Below are positions 1 through 5,912 of a stretch of 7,533 bases of DNA, piece after piece. A program made the position numbers and the translations under genes. This DNA comes from Actinomycetes bacterium (GTDB lineage: Bacteria > Actinomycetota > Thermoleophilia > Gaiellales > Gaiellaceae): contig JANXXF010000071.1 in assembly GCA_025350775.1 (NCBI GenBank), forward strand, positions 1 to 7,533. The letters run 5' to 3'. The stretch's first letter is position 1; every line of letters starts with the position of its first letter. A model generated the notes under the pieces. That model did no database searches, was not told the origin of the DNA, and saw only the letters and a program-made list of their open reading frames with translations.

Positions 1-1
1 C

Positions 2-310
2 GTCGCCGGCGAGACCGCGCCGATCCTGTTCACCTCGTCGATCGCCGCCAACCAGGTGTCGGTCGACGTCCACAAGGCGCTGCAGACGATCCCGTTGCTG
101 ATCTTCCAGTACGCGGAGTCGCCCGACCCGGCCGACCACGAGAAGGCCTGGGCGGCGGCGATCCTGCTGATCGGCTTCGTGCTGCTGACGAGCCTCGGTT
201 CAAGGCTGCTGATGAGCCGGATGAAGCGGCGGCTCGAGGGCGGCGAGCGTGGGGAGCTGCTCGGCAAGGTGACCGGGGCGCTCGGGCTGTTGCGCCGTAG
301 CGGCTCCTGA
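2..310 (+). CDS. pstA: Phosphate ABC transporter permease PstA, C-terminal part
   Basis: This is the last 102 residues of an integral membrane permease that, with PstC, forms the phosphate channel of the Pst importer. The frame is open from base 2 and starts with VAGETAPILFTSS, which matches the conserved GETAPL(L)FTA segment of PstA in the cytoplasmic loop that contacts the ATPase PstB. TIPLLIFQYAESP follows, then a final membrane helix around AWAAAILLIGFVLLTSLG and a basic end (SRMKRRLEGG). The tail runs about 20 residues beyond the usual end of the family and finishes LLRRSGS before TGA. The start lies outside the window; a GTG at 56 is internal and not the real start. The next gene is pstS, not pstB, so the usual pstSCAB order is altered here. 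Identification is by motif recognition. Confidence 0.9.
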   Translation, partial: VAGETAPILFTSSIAANQVSVDVHKALQTIPLLIFQYAESPDPADHEKAWAAAILLIGFVLLTSLGSRLLMSRMKRRLEGGERGELLGKVTGALGLLRRSGS

Positions 311-318
311 CGGCGCCG

Positions 319-351
319 TTCACCATCCCGTCACCTCTCCGTCACAGGACG
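319..351 (+). promoter_or_regulatory. Putative PHO box (PhoP-binding direct repeats) upstream of pstS
   Basis: Three direct-repeat units start exactly 11 nt apart at 319, 330 and 341: TTCACCATCCC, GTCACCTCTCC and GTCACAGGACG. Each has TCAC at the same offset (320, 331, 342). Actinobacterial PhoP is known to bind 11-nt direct repeats with a GTTCACC-like core, and pstS is the classic target. The array begins 9 nt after the pstA stop and lies 80-112 nt upstream of the pstS start, which suits activation of a pstS promoter in the gap. No clear -10 hexamer could be assigned; TAGCCG at 364-369 is a weak candidate. The function is inferred from spacing and context. Confidence 0.7.
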
Positions 352-430
352 GACGACCACGGGTAGCCGCATGGCAGCGATGCTGGGATTGTCAATGAGA
401 TCTGAACTCGAGCAGACAGAAGGAGCACGC

Positions 431-1474
431 ATGAAGAAGAGAGGAACCCTCCTCGGGGCGGCCGTCGCCTCGCTCGCGGCGCTTGCCGTCGTGGGAGCCG
501 CCGGCGCTGCGCCGGCCCGCACGCTCGATGAAAGCCTGACGGGCGCTGGCTCGTCGTTCGTCGCCCCGTTCGTCTCGCGCTGGATCGGCGACTACGGCAC
601 CAGGGCCGGCATCAACATCACCTACGGCGCGGTCGGGTCGGGTGCCGGCATCGCGTCAGTCACCGCCCGCACGGTCGACTTCGGCGCCTCCGACGCACCC
701 CTCTCGCCCGACCAGGCGACGAAGTGCAGCGACTGCGTGCAGATTCCCTGGGCACTCTCGGCTACCTCGGTCGCCTACAACCTTCCGGGCCTCAAGAACA
801 ACCTCAAAATCACCGGCAAGATCCTCGCCGACATCTACCTCGGCAACGTCAAGAAGTGGAACGACGCGAAGATCGCGGCGCTCAACCCGGGCGTGTCGCT
901 GCCCGATCTCGACATTACGCCGGTGTACCGCTCCGACGGCTCGGGCACGTCGTTCAACTTCACCGACTACCTGTCGAAGGTTAGCCCCAGCTTCGCCTCG
1001 AAGGTCGGCAAGTCGACCCAGCCGCCCTTTTCGGTGGGCGTGGGCGCACGCGGCTCCTCCGGCGTCGCCGGCGTCGTCTCGCGCACCCAGGGCTCGCTCA
1101 CCTACGTCGACGTTGCCTACGCGCTGAAGAACAGGCTGTTCTTCTTCGCCGTGAAGAACGCCGCCGGAAAGTTCCAGCTCCCGGGCATCAAGCAGATCAA
1201 CGCGGCTGCCGCGACGGTCAAGAGCGTCCCCGCCGACAACGCCCTGTCGATCGTCGATCCGGACAAGGCGGCGAAGGATGCGTACCCGATCTGCACGTTC
1301 ACCTGGATCATCGTCCCGAAGAAGTCGTCGAAGGCGGTCACCGTGAAGAGGTTCGTGCTCTACGCGATCAGTCCGTTCGGCCAGAAGCTCGGCCTGCCGC
1401 TGATCTTCGCGCCACTGCCGAAGGTCGTCGCGATCGCCGCGAACAAAACCGTCGCGCAGATCTCGCAGGGCTAG
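431..1474 (+). CDS. pstS: Phosphate-binding protein PstS
   Basis: This is the extracytoplasmic high-affinity phosphate receptor of the Pst ABC importer, 347 residues, the usual family size. The ATG at 431 is chosen because AGAAGGAG sits 5-12 nt upstream and a signal peptide (MKKR, a hydrophobic run, then AGAAPA) begins there; an upstream in-frame ATG at 371 has neither. PstS landmarks occur in order: TGAGSSFVAPFVSRW, GSGAGIASV, TVDFGASDAPLS, IPWALSATSVAYN, YLGNVKKWND, VYRSDGSGTSF and VGARGSSGVAGVV. The conserved Ser, Asp and Arg positions that bind phosphate in the family are present. CSDC offers a possible disulfide. There is no cysteine in the signal peptide, so this is not a lipoprotein, which is unusual for a Gram-positive-type PstS. 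It sits after pstA behind its own PHO box and is followed by a hairpin shared with the convergent phoR. Confidence 0.95.
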   Translation: MKKRGTLLGAAVASLAALAVVGAAGAAPARTLDESLTGAGSSFVAPFVSRWIGDYGTRAGINITYGAVGSGAGIASVTARTVDFGASDAPLSPDQATKCSDCVQIPWALSATSVAYNLPGLKNNLKITGKILADIYLGNVKKWNDAKIAALNPGVSLPDLDITPVYRSDGSGTSFNFTDYLSKVSPSFASKVGKSTQPPFSVGVGARGSSGVAGVVSRTQGSLTYVDVAYALKNRLFFFAVKNAAGKFQLPGIKQINAAAATVKSVPADNALSIVDPDKAAKDAYPICTFTWIIVPKKSSKAVTVKRFVLYAISPFGQKLGLPLIFAPLPKVVAIAANKTVAQISQG

Positions 1475-1502
1475 CCGCCGCGCGACACCAGGAAGTGGGG
1501 AA

Positions 1503-1526
1503 CGAGCCGGCCTGGAGGCCGGCTCG
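1503..1526. terminator. Candidate bidirectional terminator hairpin between pstS and phoR
   Basis: A perfect 10-bp inverted repeat (CGAGCCGGCC at 1503-1512 and its complement at 1517-1526) encloses a TGGA tetraloop. It lies 28 nt after the pstS stop and 9 nt beyond the convergent phoR stop, the expected place for a shared terminator. T-runs are poor on both sides (CTCTGCGTTT on the plus strand), so termination efficiency is uncertain. Confidence 0.65.
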
Positions 1527-1535
1527 CTCTGCGTT

Positions 1536-2498
1536 TCAGCCCGGGAACGTGCAGCGGATGCGCAGGCCCTGCCCGGGCGCGCCCGTCGCCTCGATCTCGC
1601 CGTCGACGGAGGTGACGACATGCTTGACGATCGCCAGGCCGAGGCCGGTGCCGCGGGTGGCGCGGGCGCGGTCGGCGCGGTAGAAGCGCTCGAACAGCCG
1701 CGACAGGTCGGCCTCGGAGACGCCGACGCCGTCATCGCTCGCCTCGACGACGACCGTGTCGCCCTCGCGCCGCGCCGCCAGCGTGAACGTCGCCCCCTCG
1801 CCGGCGTAGCGCAGCGCATTGGTGGCGAGGTTCTCGGCGATCACGCGGAGCATCCGGCCGCGCATCGGCACGGAGATACCGCGCTCACCCTCGGCATGCA
1901 GGGCGATGCCGGCGCGCTCGGCGCTCTCCGAGAGCCCCGCGACGACCTCCTCCAGCACAGGCAGCGCCTCCGTCGACCCGAGCGCGACGACCTGGCGGCC
2001 GGTCTCCAGCTCGCTCAGGAAGAGCACGTCGTCGATCAGCTCGCTGACGTTCTCGACCTCCCGGCGCGCGCCGGCAATCAGCTCGGCCACGTCGGCGCCG
2101 GGCAGGTCGGCGCTATCGAGCATCACCATCAGCCGCGCCAGCGGCGTGCGCAGCTCGTGCGACACGGCGGCGGTGAAGCCGGCCCGCAGCTCCTCGTAGG
2201 CGGCGAGGTCGCCGGGCTGGCCGAAGTAGAGGAGCGTCTCGCGGTGGCCATCCACCTCGAGTGGCACGGCGAGCGGCGGTGACTCCTGCGCACGGCGCGA
2301 GAGCGACTCCGGCAGCGGCGCGTTCTCGGTGAGGCCCTCGATCGCCTCGCGGGCCCGGCGGCTGGCTGCGACGACCAGGTCTTCCCCGTCGATCACGACG
2401 ACGATCTCACGGCTCTCCTCGACGAGGACACGCCCGCGCTCGGCCTCGAGCCGCAGCTCATCCGACCGGTTGTGACCACCGTCTTCCCGTGTGTTCAC
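1536..2498 (-). CDS. phoR: PhoR-type sensor histidine kinase, apparently soluble
   Basis: This 320-residue sensor kinase would autophosphorylate on His114 and pass the phosphate to a response regulator, most likely the divergent neighbour. Domains in order: a short PAS-like region (about 27-92, with IVVVIDGEDLVVAAS); HisKA with AAVSHELRTPLARL (His114); and an HATPase domain with N box ENLATNALRYA (Asn223, Asn227), G1 box DDGVGV (255-260), F box RLFERFYRAD and G2 box GTGLGLAIV (283-291). No hydrophobic stretch long enough to cross the membrane is visible, unlike most PhoR proteins. The GTG start at 2498 is supported by GGGGAGGTGA on the minus strand (complement of 2506-2515), 7 nt upstream. 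That Shine-Dalgarno lies inside the repeat array proposed as a PHO box. The phoR assignment rests on the neighbours pstS and phoP and on the PHO boxes; the catalytic core alone would only say 'histidine kinase'. Confidence 0.88.
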   Translation of the reverse strand: MNTREDGGHNRSDELRLEAERGRVLVEESREIVVVIDGEDLVVAASRRAREAIEGLTENAPLPESLSRRAQESPPLAVPLEVDGHRETLLYFGQPGDLAAYEELRAGFTAAVSHELRTPLARLMVMLDSADLPGADVAELIAGARREVENVSELIDDVLFLSELETGRQVVALGSTEALPVLEEVVAGLSESAERAGIALHAEGERGISVPMRGRMLRVIAENLATNALRYAGEGATFTLAARREGDTVVVEASDDGVGVSEADLSRLFERFYRADRARATRGTGLGLAIVKHVVTSVDGEIEATGAPGQGLRIRCTFPG

Positions 2499-2537
2499 GC
2501 GATCGTCACCTCCCCTTTACTCTCCGGCCACCCGGAT
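2494..2537 (+). promoter_or_regulatory. Putative PHO box in the divergent phoR-phoP intergenic region
   Basis: Four units begin exactly 11 nt apart at 2494, 2505, 2516 and 2527: TTCACGCGATC, GTCACCTCCCC, TTTACTCTCCG and GCCACCCGGAT. The second unit matches the middle pstS unit (GTCACCTCTCC at 330) at 10 of 11 bases. The array lies upstream of phoP, ending 26 nt before its possible -10, and also covers the start codon edge and ribosome binding site of phoR. Bound PhoP could therefore activate phoP and block or tune phoR. The second unit is also the complement of the phoR Shine-Dalgarno, so part of the similarity could be coincidental. Confidence 0.6.
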
Positions 2538-2563
2538 ACGACCAGGGCGCCCGCCGGGCCGAC

Positions 2564-2569
2564 TATCGT
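2564..2569 (+). promoter_or_regulatory. Possible phoP -10 element (near-leaderless start)
   Basis: TATCGT lies 8 nt before the phoP GTG and no Shine-Dalgarno is visible between them. A start site 6-8 nt downstream of this hexamer would give a leaderless or near-leaderless mRNA. No -35 match is seen at the right distance, which is common for activator-dependent promoters. It is a weak call from a single hexamer. Confidence 0.4.
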
Positions 2570-2577
2570 AGAGCGCA

Positions 2578-3273
2578 GTGTCGAAGGTACTGATAGTCGA
2601 GGACGACGAGGTGATCGCGCAGGGGATGGCGCGCCATCTCACCGCCGCCGGCTTCGACCCCGTCTGCGTCAACCGGGGTGATCTCGGCCTGCAGCGCCTG
2701 CGCTTCGAGCACCCTGCGGTCTGCGTCCTCGACCTGATGCTCCCGGGCATCGACGGCTGGCGCTTCCTCGAGACGGCGCGCGCCGAAGGGCTGGGCACGC
2801 CAATCATCGTCGTCAGCGCGCGCGGCACCGAGCACGACCGCGTCCATGCGCTCGAGATCGGCGCCGACGACTACCTGGTGAAGCCCTTCTCGATGAAGGA
2901 GCTGGTCGCTCGCGTCAAGGCGGCGTCGCGTCGCGGGGTGCGCACCGAGTCGGTCGAGCGCGGCGAGCGGATCGAGATCGAGGAGCTCGTGATCGACCCG
3001 CGCGAGGTGCAGGCCTACATCGACGGCGAGAGCGCCGGCCTGACGCCCACCGAGTTCAAGGTGCTCTACCAGCTCGCGCTCGATCGCGGCCGCGTCGTCA
3101 CGCGCGAGGAGCTGTTGCAGAAGATCTGGGGTCGCCGGCAGATGTATCGTGACCGCACAGTGGACGTCTGCGTGAAGCGCCTCCGGGACAAGATCGACCG
3201 CCGTGCCTCGCAGCACACGTTCATCCAGACCCGCTTCGGCGTCGGTTACAAGCTCGAGGCGCAAGCGAAGTAG
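2578..3273 (+). CDS. phoP: PhoP/PhoB-type response regulator (OmpR family)
   Basis: This 231-residue DNA-binding response regulator is the likely partner of the divergent kinase and the protein expected to bind the two PHO boxes. The receiver domain (about 2-120) shows the acidic pocket Glu8/Asp9/Asp10, the phosphoacceptor Asp52 in VLDLMLPG, switch residue Ser80, Tyr99 and the invariant Lys102 in LVKPFS. The C-terminal winged-helix domain (about 130-228) has LTPTEFKVLYQLALDRGRVVTREELLQKIWG and a recognition helix region RDRTVDVCVKRLRDKI, ending RFGVGYKLEA. Length and layout are normal for the OmpR/PhoB family. The start is GTG with MSKVLIVEDDE, typical of the family; there is no good Shine-Dalgarno. 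The last base of its TAG is the first base of the next ORF's GTG, implying translational coupling. The phoP name rests on context; closely related OmpR-family regulators look alike. Confidence 0.92.
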   Translation: MSKVLIVEDDEVIAQGMARHLTAAGFDPVCVNRGDLGLQRLRFEHPAVCVLDLMLPGIDGWRFLETARAEGLGTPIIVVSARGTEHDRVHALEIGADDYLVKPFSMKELVARVKAASRRGVRTESVERGERIEIEELVIDPREVQAYIDGESAGLTPTEFKVLYQLALDRGRVVTREELLQKIWGRRQMYRDRTVDVCVKRLRDKIDRRASQHTFIQTRFGVGYKLEAQAK

Positions 3274-3419
3274 TGATCCGGCTGCGCGGGCGCAACGGGC
3301 TGATCGGGGCCGCCTGTGCGATCGCGCTGGTGGTTGTCGTCGTCCTCTACTTTGCCGATCGGATGCCGGTGACCGGGGAGCTGCTGGTCGTGCCCGTCAC
3401 CCTCGGCGCGAGCTTCTAG
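3273..3419 (+). CDS. 48-residue single-pass membrane microprotein, coupled to phoP
   Basis: This small ORF starts at a GTG that shares its G with the phoP stop (TAGTG) and ends TAG at 3417-3419, only 3 nt before the next gene. The product is 48 residues: a basic N-terminus (MIRLRGRNG), one strongly hydrophobic segment (about residues 10-28, with LIGAACAIALVVVVVLYFA), then a short polar-to-hydrophobic tail DRMPVTGELLVVPVTLGASF. Charge distribution predicts the N-terminus inside and the tail outside. There is no Shine-Dalgarno, so it would be read by termination-reinitiation after phoP. I do not recognise the family. It could be a genuine small membrane partner of the two-component system or the remnant of a longer membrane gene that once followed phoP, since kinases often sit there. 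The tight overlaps on both sides favour a real gene; conservation is untested. Confidence 0.6.
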   Translation: MIRLRGRNGLIGAACAIALVVVVVLYFADRMPVTGELLVVPVTLGASF

Positions 3420-3422
3420 ACC

Positions 3423-4289
3423 GTGCCGTCCGTGCCGCCTACGCGGATCCGCGGCGCGCTCGCGGCGGCGATCACGCCGCTGCGCGACGACGGCGCCGCG
3501 CTCGACGAGGCCGCCTTCGCGCCGTACGTCGCGTTCCTCGCCGACGGCGGCATCGACGGCGTGCTGGCGCTGGGCACGACGGGGGAGGGGATCCTGCTGT
3601 CGGCCACGGAGCGCCGGCGCGCGCTCGAGCTGTTCCTCGCGCCCGCGCGCGGTCGGCTCCCGATCGTCGCCCACTGTGGCGCGCAGACCACTGCCGAGAC
3701 CGCCGCCCTCGCCGCCCACGCCGCCGAGCAGGGCGCCGCGGGCGTCGCAGTGATCGCGCCGCCGTACTACGCCTTCGACGAGCGTGAGCAGCTCGAGCAC
3801 CTGGCCGTCGCCGCCTCCGCCTGCGCGCCGCTCCCGTTCTACGTCTACGAGTTCGCGGCGCGTAGCGGCTACGCCATCGCGCCCGCCACCGTCGAGCGGC
3901 TGCGCGAGCGCGCGCCCAACCTGGCGGGGCTGAAGGTGTCGGACACGCCGCTCGCGGCGGTCGAGCCGTACCTGCTGGAAGGGCTCGACCTGTTCGTCGG
4001 CTCCGAGGCGCTGCTGTGGGAGCTGCCGGCCGCTGCCGGCACCGTCTCCGGGCTGGGCGCGGTGTTCCCGGAGGTCGTGGCCGACGTGGTGCGCGACCCG
4101 TCCGGCCCGGCGCTGGAGCGGGCGGCGGCGTTGCGCGCGCTGCTCGCGCGGCGGTTCCCGGCTGCGGCAAAGGTCGTGTTGGCCCGCCGTGGGCTGCCCG
4201 TGCGGCCCGACGTTCGCGCCCCATTGCGCCCCCTCGCTGCCGACGAGCGGGCGACGCTCGAGCAGGCACTCGACGCGCTTGGCGCCTGA
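3423..4289 (+). CDS. Dihydrodipicolinate synthase / N-acetylneuraminate lyase family aldolase
   Basis: A 288-residue class I aldolase of the DapA/NanA superfamily, which forms a Schiff base with pyruvate or a related 2-oxo acid inside a TIM barrel. The signature set is intact: GTTGEG with Thr52-Thr53, the PPYY tyrosine (115/116), YEFAARSG with Tyr142 and Arg147 aligning to Tyr133 and Arg138 of E. coli DapA (YNVPSRTG), and the Schiff-base lysine Lys171 in LAGLKVSDT. The length is normal. The pairwise substrate is not evident: PFYVYEFAARSG departs from DapA proper, so lysine biosynthesis, sialic acid or sugar-acid cleavage are all open. The start is GTG at 3423, three nt after the microprotein stop and without a Shine-Dalgarno; another GTG lies at 3432. 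The spacing implies co-transcription with phoP, although a metabolic link to phosphate is not obvious. Confidence 0.88.
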   Translation: MPSVPPTRIRGALAAAITPLRDDGAALDEAAFAPYVAFLADGGIDGVLALGTTGEGILLSATERRRALELFLAPARGRLPIVAHCGAQTTAETAALAAHAAEQGAAGVAVIAPPYYAFDEREQLEHLAVAASACAPLPFYVYEFAARSGYAIAPATVERLRERAPNLAGLKVSDTPLAAVEPYLLEGLDLFVGSEALLWELPAAAGTVSGLGAVFPEVVADVVRDPSGPALERAAALRALLARRFPAAAKVVLARRGLPVRPDVRAPLRPLAADERATLEQALDALGA

Positions 4290-4293
4290 CCGG

Positions 4294-4323
4294 TTGGACG
4301 CAGGGCCGCCGGGCGGGCACAAT
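4294..4323 (+). promoter_or_regulatory. Putative promoter of the small lipoprotein gene
   Basis: TTGGAC at 4294-4299 and CACAAT at 4318-4323 are separated by 18 nt. The -10 lies 9 nt before the GTG start at 4333 and there is no clear Shine-Dalgarno, so the transcript would be leaderless or nearly so. The -35 begins 5 nt after the stop of the aldolase gene, which separates this gene from the phoP group. Confidence 0.5.
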
Positions 4324-4332
4324 CGAGGTGCG

Positions 4333-4770
4333 GTGATCTCCTCGGCTCTCCTCTCTGCTCATCCTGCCCGGGCGCGGCTCGTCGCAGCGCTGGTGGCTGT
4401 CGCGGCCGGCGCGGTGCTCGTGGCCGGCTGCGGTGGCAGCTCGGCGAAGGTGTACGCGGCGGCACCGACCAAGGCCTGCCTCAAGCAGGCGGGCGCCACG
4501 ATCGTCGCGGTCGACGAGACGATCGACGTCGTCGCCGAGAGCGCGCTGGGCGGCAGCCTCGGCGCGAAGGTCGGCGAGAACCGCGTCACCATCGCCTTCG
4601 GGCGCAGCGACGCCGAGGGCAGCGTGCTCGAGAGCGCCTACAAGCAGTACGGCAGCCGTGACGTGCCGATCGACCAGGTGCTGCAGCGCAGGGGCAACGC
4701 GGTGCTGCTGTGGGCGGGCCCGCCGTCGCCGCAGGACACCGACGCCGTCCGTAGCTGCCTCAAGGGCTGA
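4333..4770 (+). CDS. Small predicted lipoprotein, unknown function
   Basis: A 145-residue protein exported and anchored as a lipoprotein. The N-terminus has arginines (HPARARL), a hydrophobic stretch (VAALVAVAAGAVLVAG) and a lipobox LVAGC followed by GGSS, so the mature protein should begin at the lipidated Cys. The mature part is about 110 residues with two further cysteines, one near its start (KACLKQ) and one at the very end (RSCLKG), which could form a disulfide. The pattern VTIAFGRSDAEGSVLESAYKQYG resembles small alpha/beta secreted proteins, but I recognise no family. The GTG at 4333 is chosen because it gives a correctly sized signal peptide and sits 9 nt after a plausible -10; the frame is open further upstream without a better start. 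The MarR gene begins 31 nt after its stop and may be co-transcribed. Confidence 0.75.
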   Translation: MISSALLSAHPARARLVAALVAVAAGAVLVAGCGGSSAKVYAAAPTKACLKQAGATIVAVDETIDVVAESALGGSLGAKVGENRVTIAFGRSDAEGSVLESAYKQYGSRDVPIDQVLQRRGNAVLLWAGPPSPQDTDAVRSCLKG

Positions 4771-4801
4771 GCGGGGCAGCCCGGCGGCGGGCCCGAGCCG
4801 G

Positions 4802-5281
4802 GTGTCCGCGCCGCGCCACCTGACACTGGCGGATCGGGCCACGGTCCGCGAGGATGCAGCCATCGAGGCCGCGACCCCCACCGCCGACGAGTACCGGCAG
4901 GCAGCCGAGCTGCGCGCCGCCCTGCGCTTCTATGCGCGGCGCAGCGAGGAAGTCGCACGCCGGCACGGCATCACGCCGCGCCAGTACCACCTGCTGCTGA
5001 TGATCAAGGGGACGGCCGACGGCTCGCAGCGCTCCACCGTCACGGGGATCGCCGAGCGGCTCCAGCTGACGCAGTCGAGCGTCACCGAGCTGGTCACGCG
5101 CGCCCAGGAGGCCGGCCTGATCGAGCGCGTCGCCTCCGAGCGTGACGGCCGCGTCGTCCATCTGTTGCTGACGCCGCTGGCCGAGGAGAAGCTGGCGGCG
5201 GTGGTGACCGAACATGGCCCCGACCGCCGCCGTCTCCTGGAGATCCTCTCGACGCTCGACCGCGGCCCGGGCGCCGTCTAG
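4802..5281 (+). CDS. MarR-family transcriptional regulator
   Basis: A 159-residue winged-helix repressor-type protein that would bind DNA as a dimer. After a variable N-terminus, helix 1 (EYRQAAELRAALRFYARRSEEVARRHG) and ITPRQYHLLLMIKG lead to the helix-turn-helix (VTGIAERLQLTQSSVTELVTRAQEAGLIER) and the wing ERDGRVVHLLLTPLAEEKL, with the Asp-x-Arg typical of MarR. A C-terminal helix completes the dimer region. The ligand and targets are unknown. The GTG at 4802 is the first suitable start in frame and no Shine-Dalgarno is visible; homologous proteins often begin closer to EYRQAAELR, so the true start may be later at a rare codon. It follows the lipoprotein gene by 31 nt and converges with bioY, so a role in biotin uptake is possible but not shown. 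Confidence 0.87.
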   Translation: MSAPRHLTLADRATVREDAAIEAATPTADEYRQAAELRAALRFYARRSEEVARRHGITPRQYHLLLMIKGTADGSQRSTVTGIAERLQLTQSSVTELVTRAQEAGLIERVASERDGRVVHLLLTPLAEEKLAAVVTEHGPDRRRLLEILSTLDRGPGAV

Positions 5282-5301
5282 CCGCAGCCCGGGTGGGCCG
5301 C
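5262..5301. terminator. Candidate hairpin between the convergent MarR and bioY genes
   Basis: CCCGGGC at 5266-5272 pairs perfectly with GCCCGGG at 5287-5293 around a 14-nt loop that contains the MarR stop codon. Flanking GCGG (5262-5265) and CCGC (5298-5301) can extend the stem across a 4-nt bulge. The location between two convergent genes fits a bidirectional terminator, but there is no T-run. A second small palindrome (CCGCTAGCGG, 5314-5323) covers the bioY stop. Confidence 0.35.
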
Positions 5302-5316
5302 ACCGCAGCCGCTCCG

Positions 5317-5904
5317 CTAGCGGTGCTCGTTGACCTTCTTCACTGCGAGCCAGGCGGTCGGCAGCAGAGCGCCGGCAATGCAGAGCTTGATCACGTCGCC
5401 GACGATGAACGGGTTGAGGCCGTACTCCATCGTCTTGGCGAAGTTGACATTCAGGTTTGTGGCGAGCCATGGCAGGCCGCACAGGTAGATGATCACGTTG
5501 CCGACGAACATCGCGCCGACCGCCGACATCAGCTTGCGGTCGAGGCCGCGCTCGGCGAGGAAGCCGGTGAGTGCCGCGGCGGCGACGAAGCCGATGATGT
5601 AGCCGCCCGACGGGCCGGTGATCTCGTCGATGCCCTTGCCGCCGCTCGCGTAGAACGGCAGCAGCATGCCGGCGAACAGGTAGAGCGAGAGGCTGAGGAA
5701 GCCGCGCGCCGAGCCGAGCGCCGCGCCGACGAGCACGACGGCGAACGTCTGGCCCGTGATCGGGACGGGCGTGCCGGGGATCTTGAAGGAGATCTGGGCC
5801 GCTCCCGCGACGAGGCCCGTGCCCGCGAGCACGAGCAGGACGTCCGCCAGGATGCCGAGGCGGGGGAAGACGGCGAAGCGGAGAGTTGCGGCCTGGGGGT
5901 TCAT
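5317..5904 (-). CDS. bioY: Biotin transporter S component BioY
   Basis: A 195-residue membrane protein that binds biotin as the substrate-specific S component of an energy-coupling-factor (ECF) transporter. The BioY signatures are clear: QISFKIPGTPVPITGQTFAVVLVGAALG after the first helix, GFLSLSLYLFAGMLLPFYASGG, then GPSGGYIIGFVAAAALTGFLAERG, and the late FIVGDVIKLCIAGALL. Five to six hydrophobic helices span the whole length, which is normal for the family. The ATG at 5904 is the start; no Shine-Dalgarno precedes it. A -10-like CAGAAT lies 8 nt upstream on the minus strand, so the message may be leaderless. No BirA-type operator palindrome is evident. The ECF energising subunits (BioM, BioN or the shared EcfA/T) are not in the window. 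It is divergent from tRNA-Gly and convergent with the MarR gene. Confidence 0.93.
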   Translation of the reverse strand: MNPQAATLRFAVFPRLGILADVLLVLAGTGLVAGAAQISFKIPGTPVPITGQTFAVVLVGAALGSARGFLSLSLYLFAGMLLPFYASGGKGIDEITGPSGGYIIGFVAAAALTGFLAERGLDRKLMSAVGAMFVGNVIIYLCGLPWLATNLNVNFAKTMEYGLNPFIVGDVIKLCIAGALLPTAWLAVKKVNEHR

Positions 5905-5912
5905 AGCGCCGT

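Noticed and set aside
371..430. Upstream ATG extending pstS by 20 residues
   Set aside because: No Shine-Dalgarno before it, and it would put a polar stretch ahead of the signal peptide; the ATG at 431 has AGAAGGAG and a normal signal start.
656..1819. Long minus-strand open frame (387 codons) across pstS and the 3' end of phoR
   Set aside because: It is rich in Arg, Ala and Gly with no domain, lies opposite a well-supported pstS, and reflects codon-position GC bias.
1620..2282. Plus-strand open frame of 220 codons opposite phoR
   Set aside because: Low-complexity antisense shadow of the histidine kinase; no start signal or recognisable motif.
3472..4881. Minus-strand open frames of up to 469 codons over the aldolase and lipoprotein genes
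   Set aside because: Arg/Ala/Pro-rich composition typical of antisense frames in high-GC DNA; the plus strand has clear catalytic and lipobox motifs.
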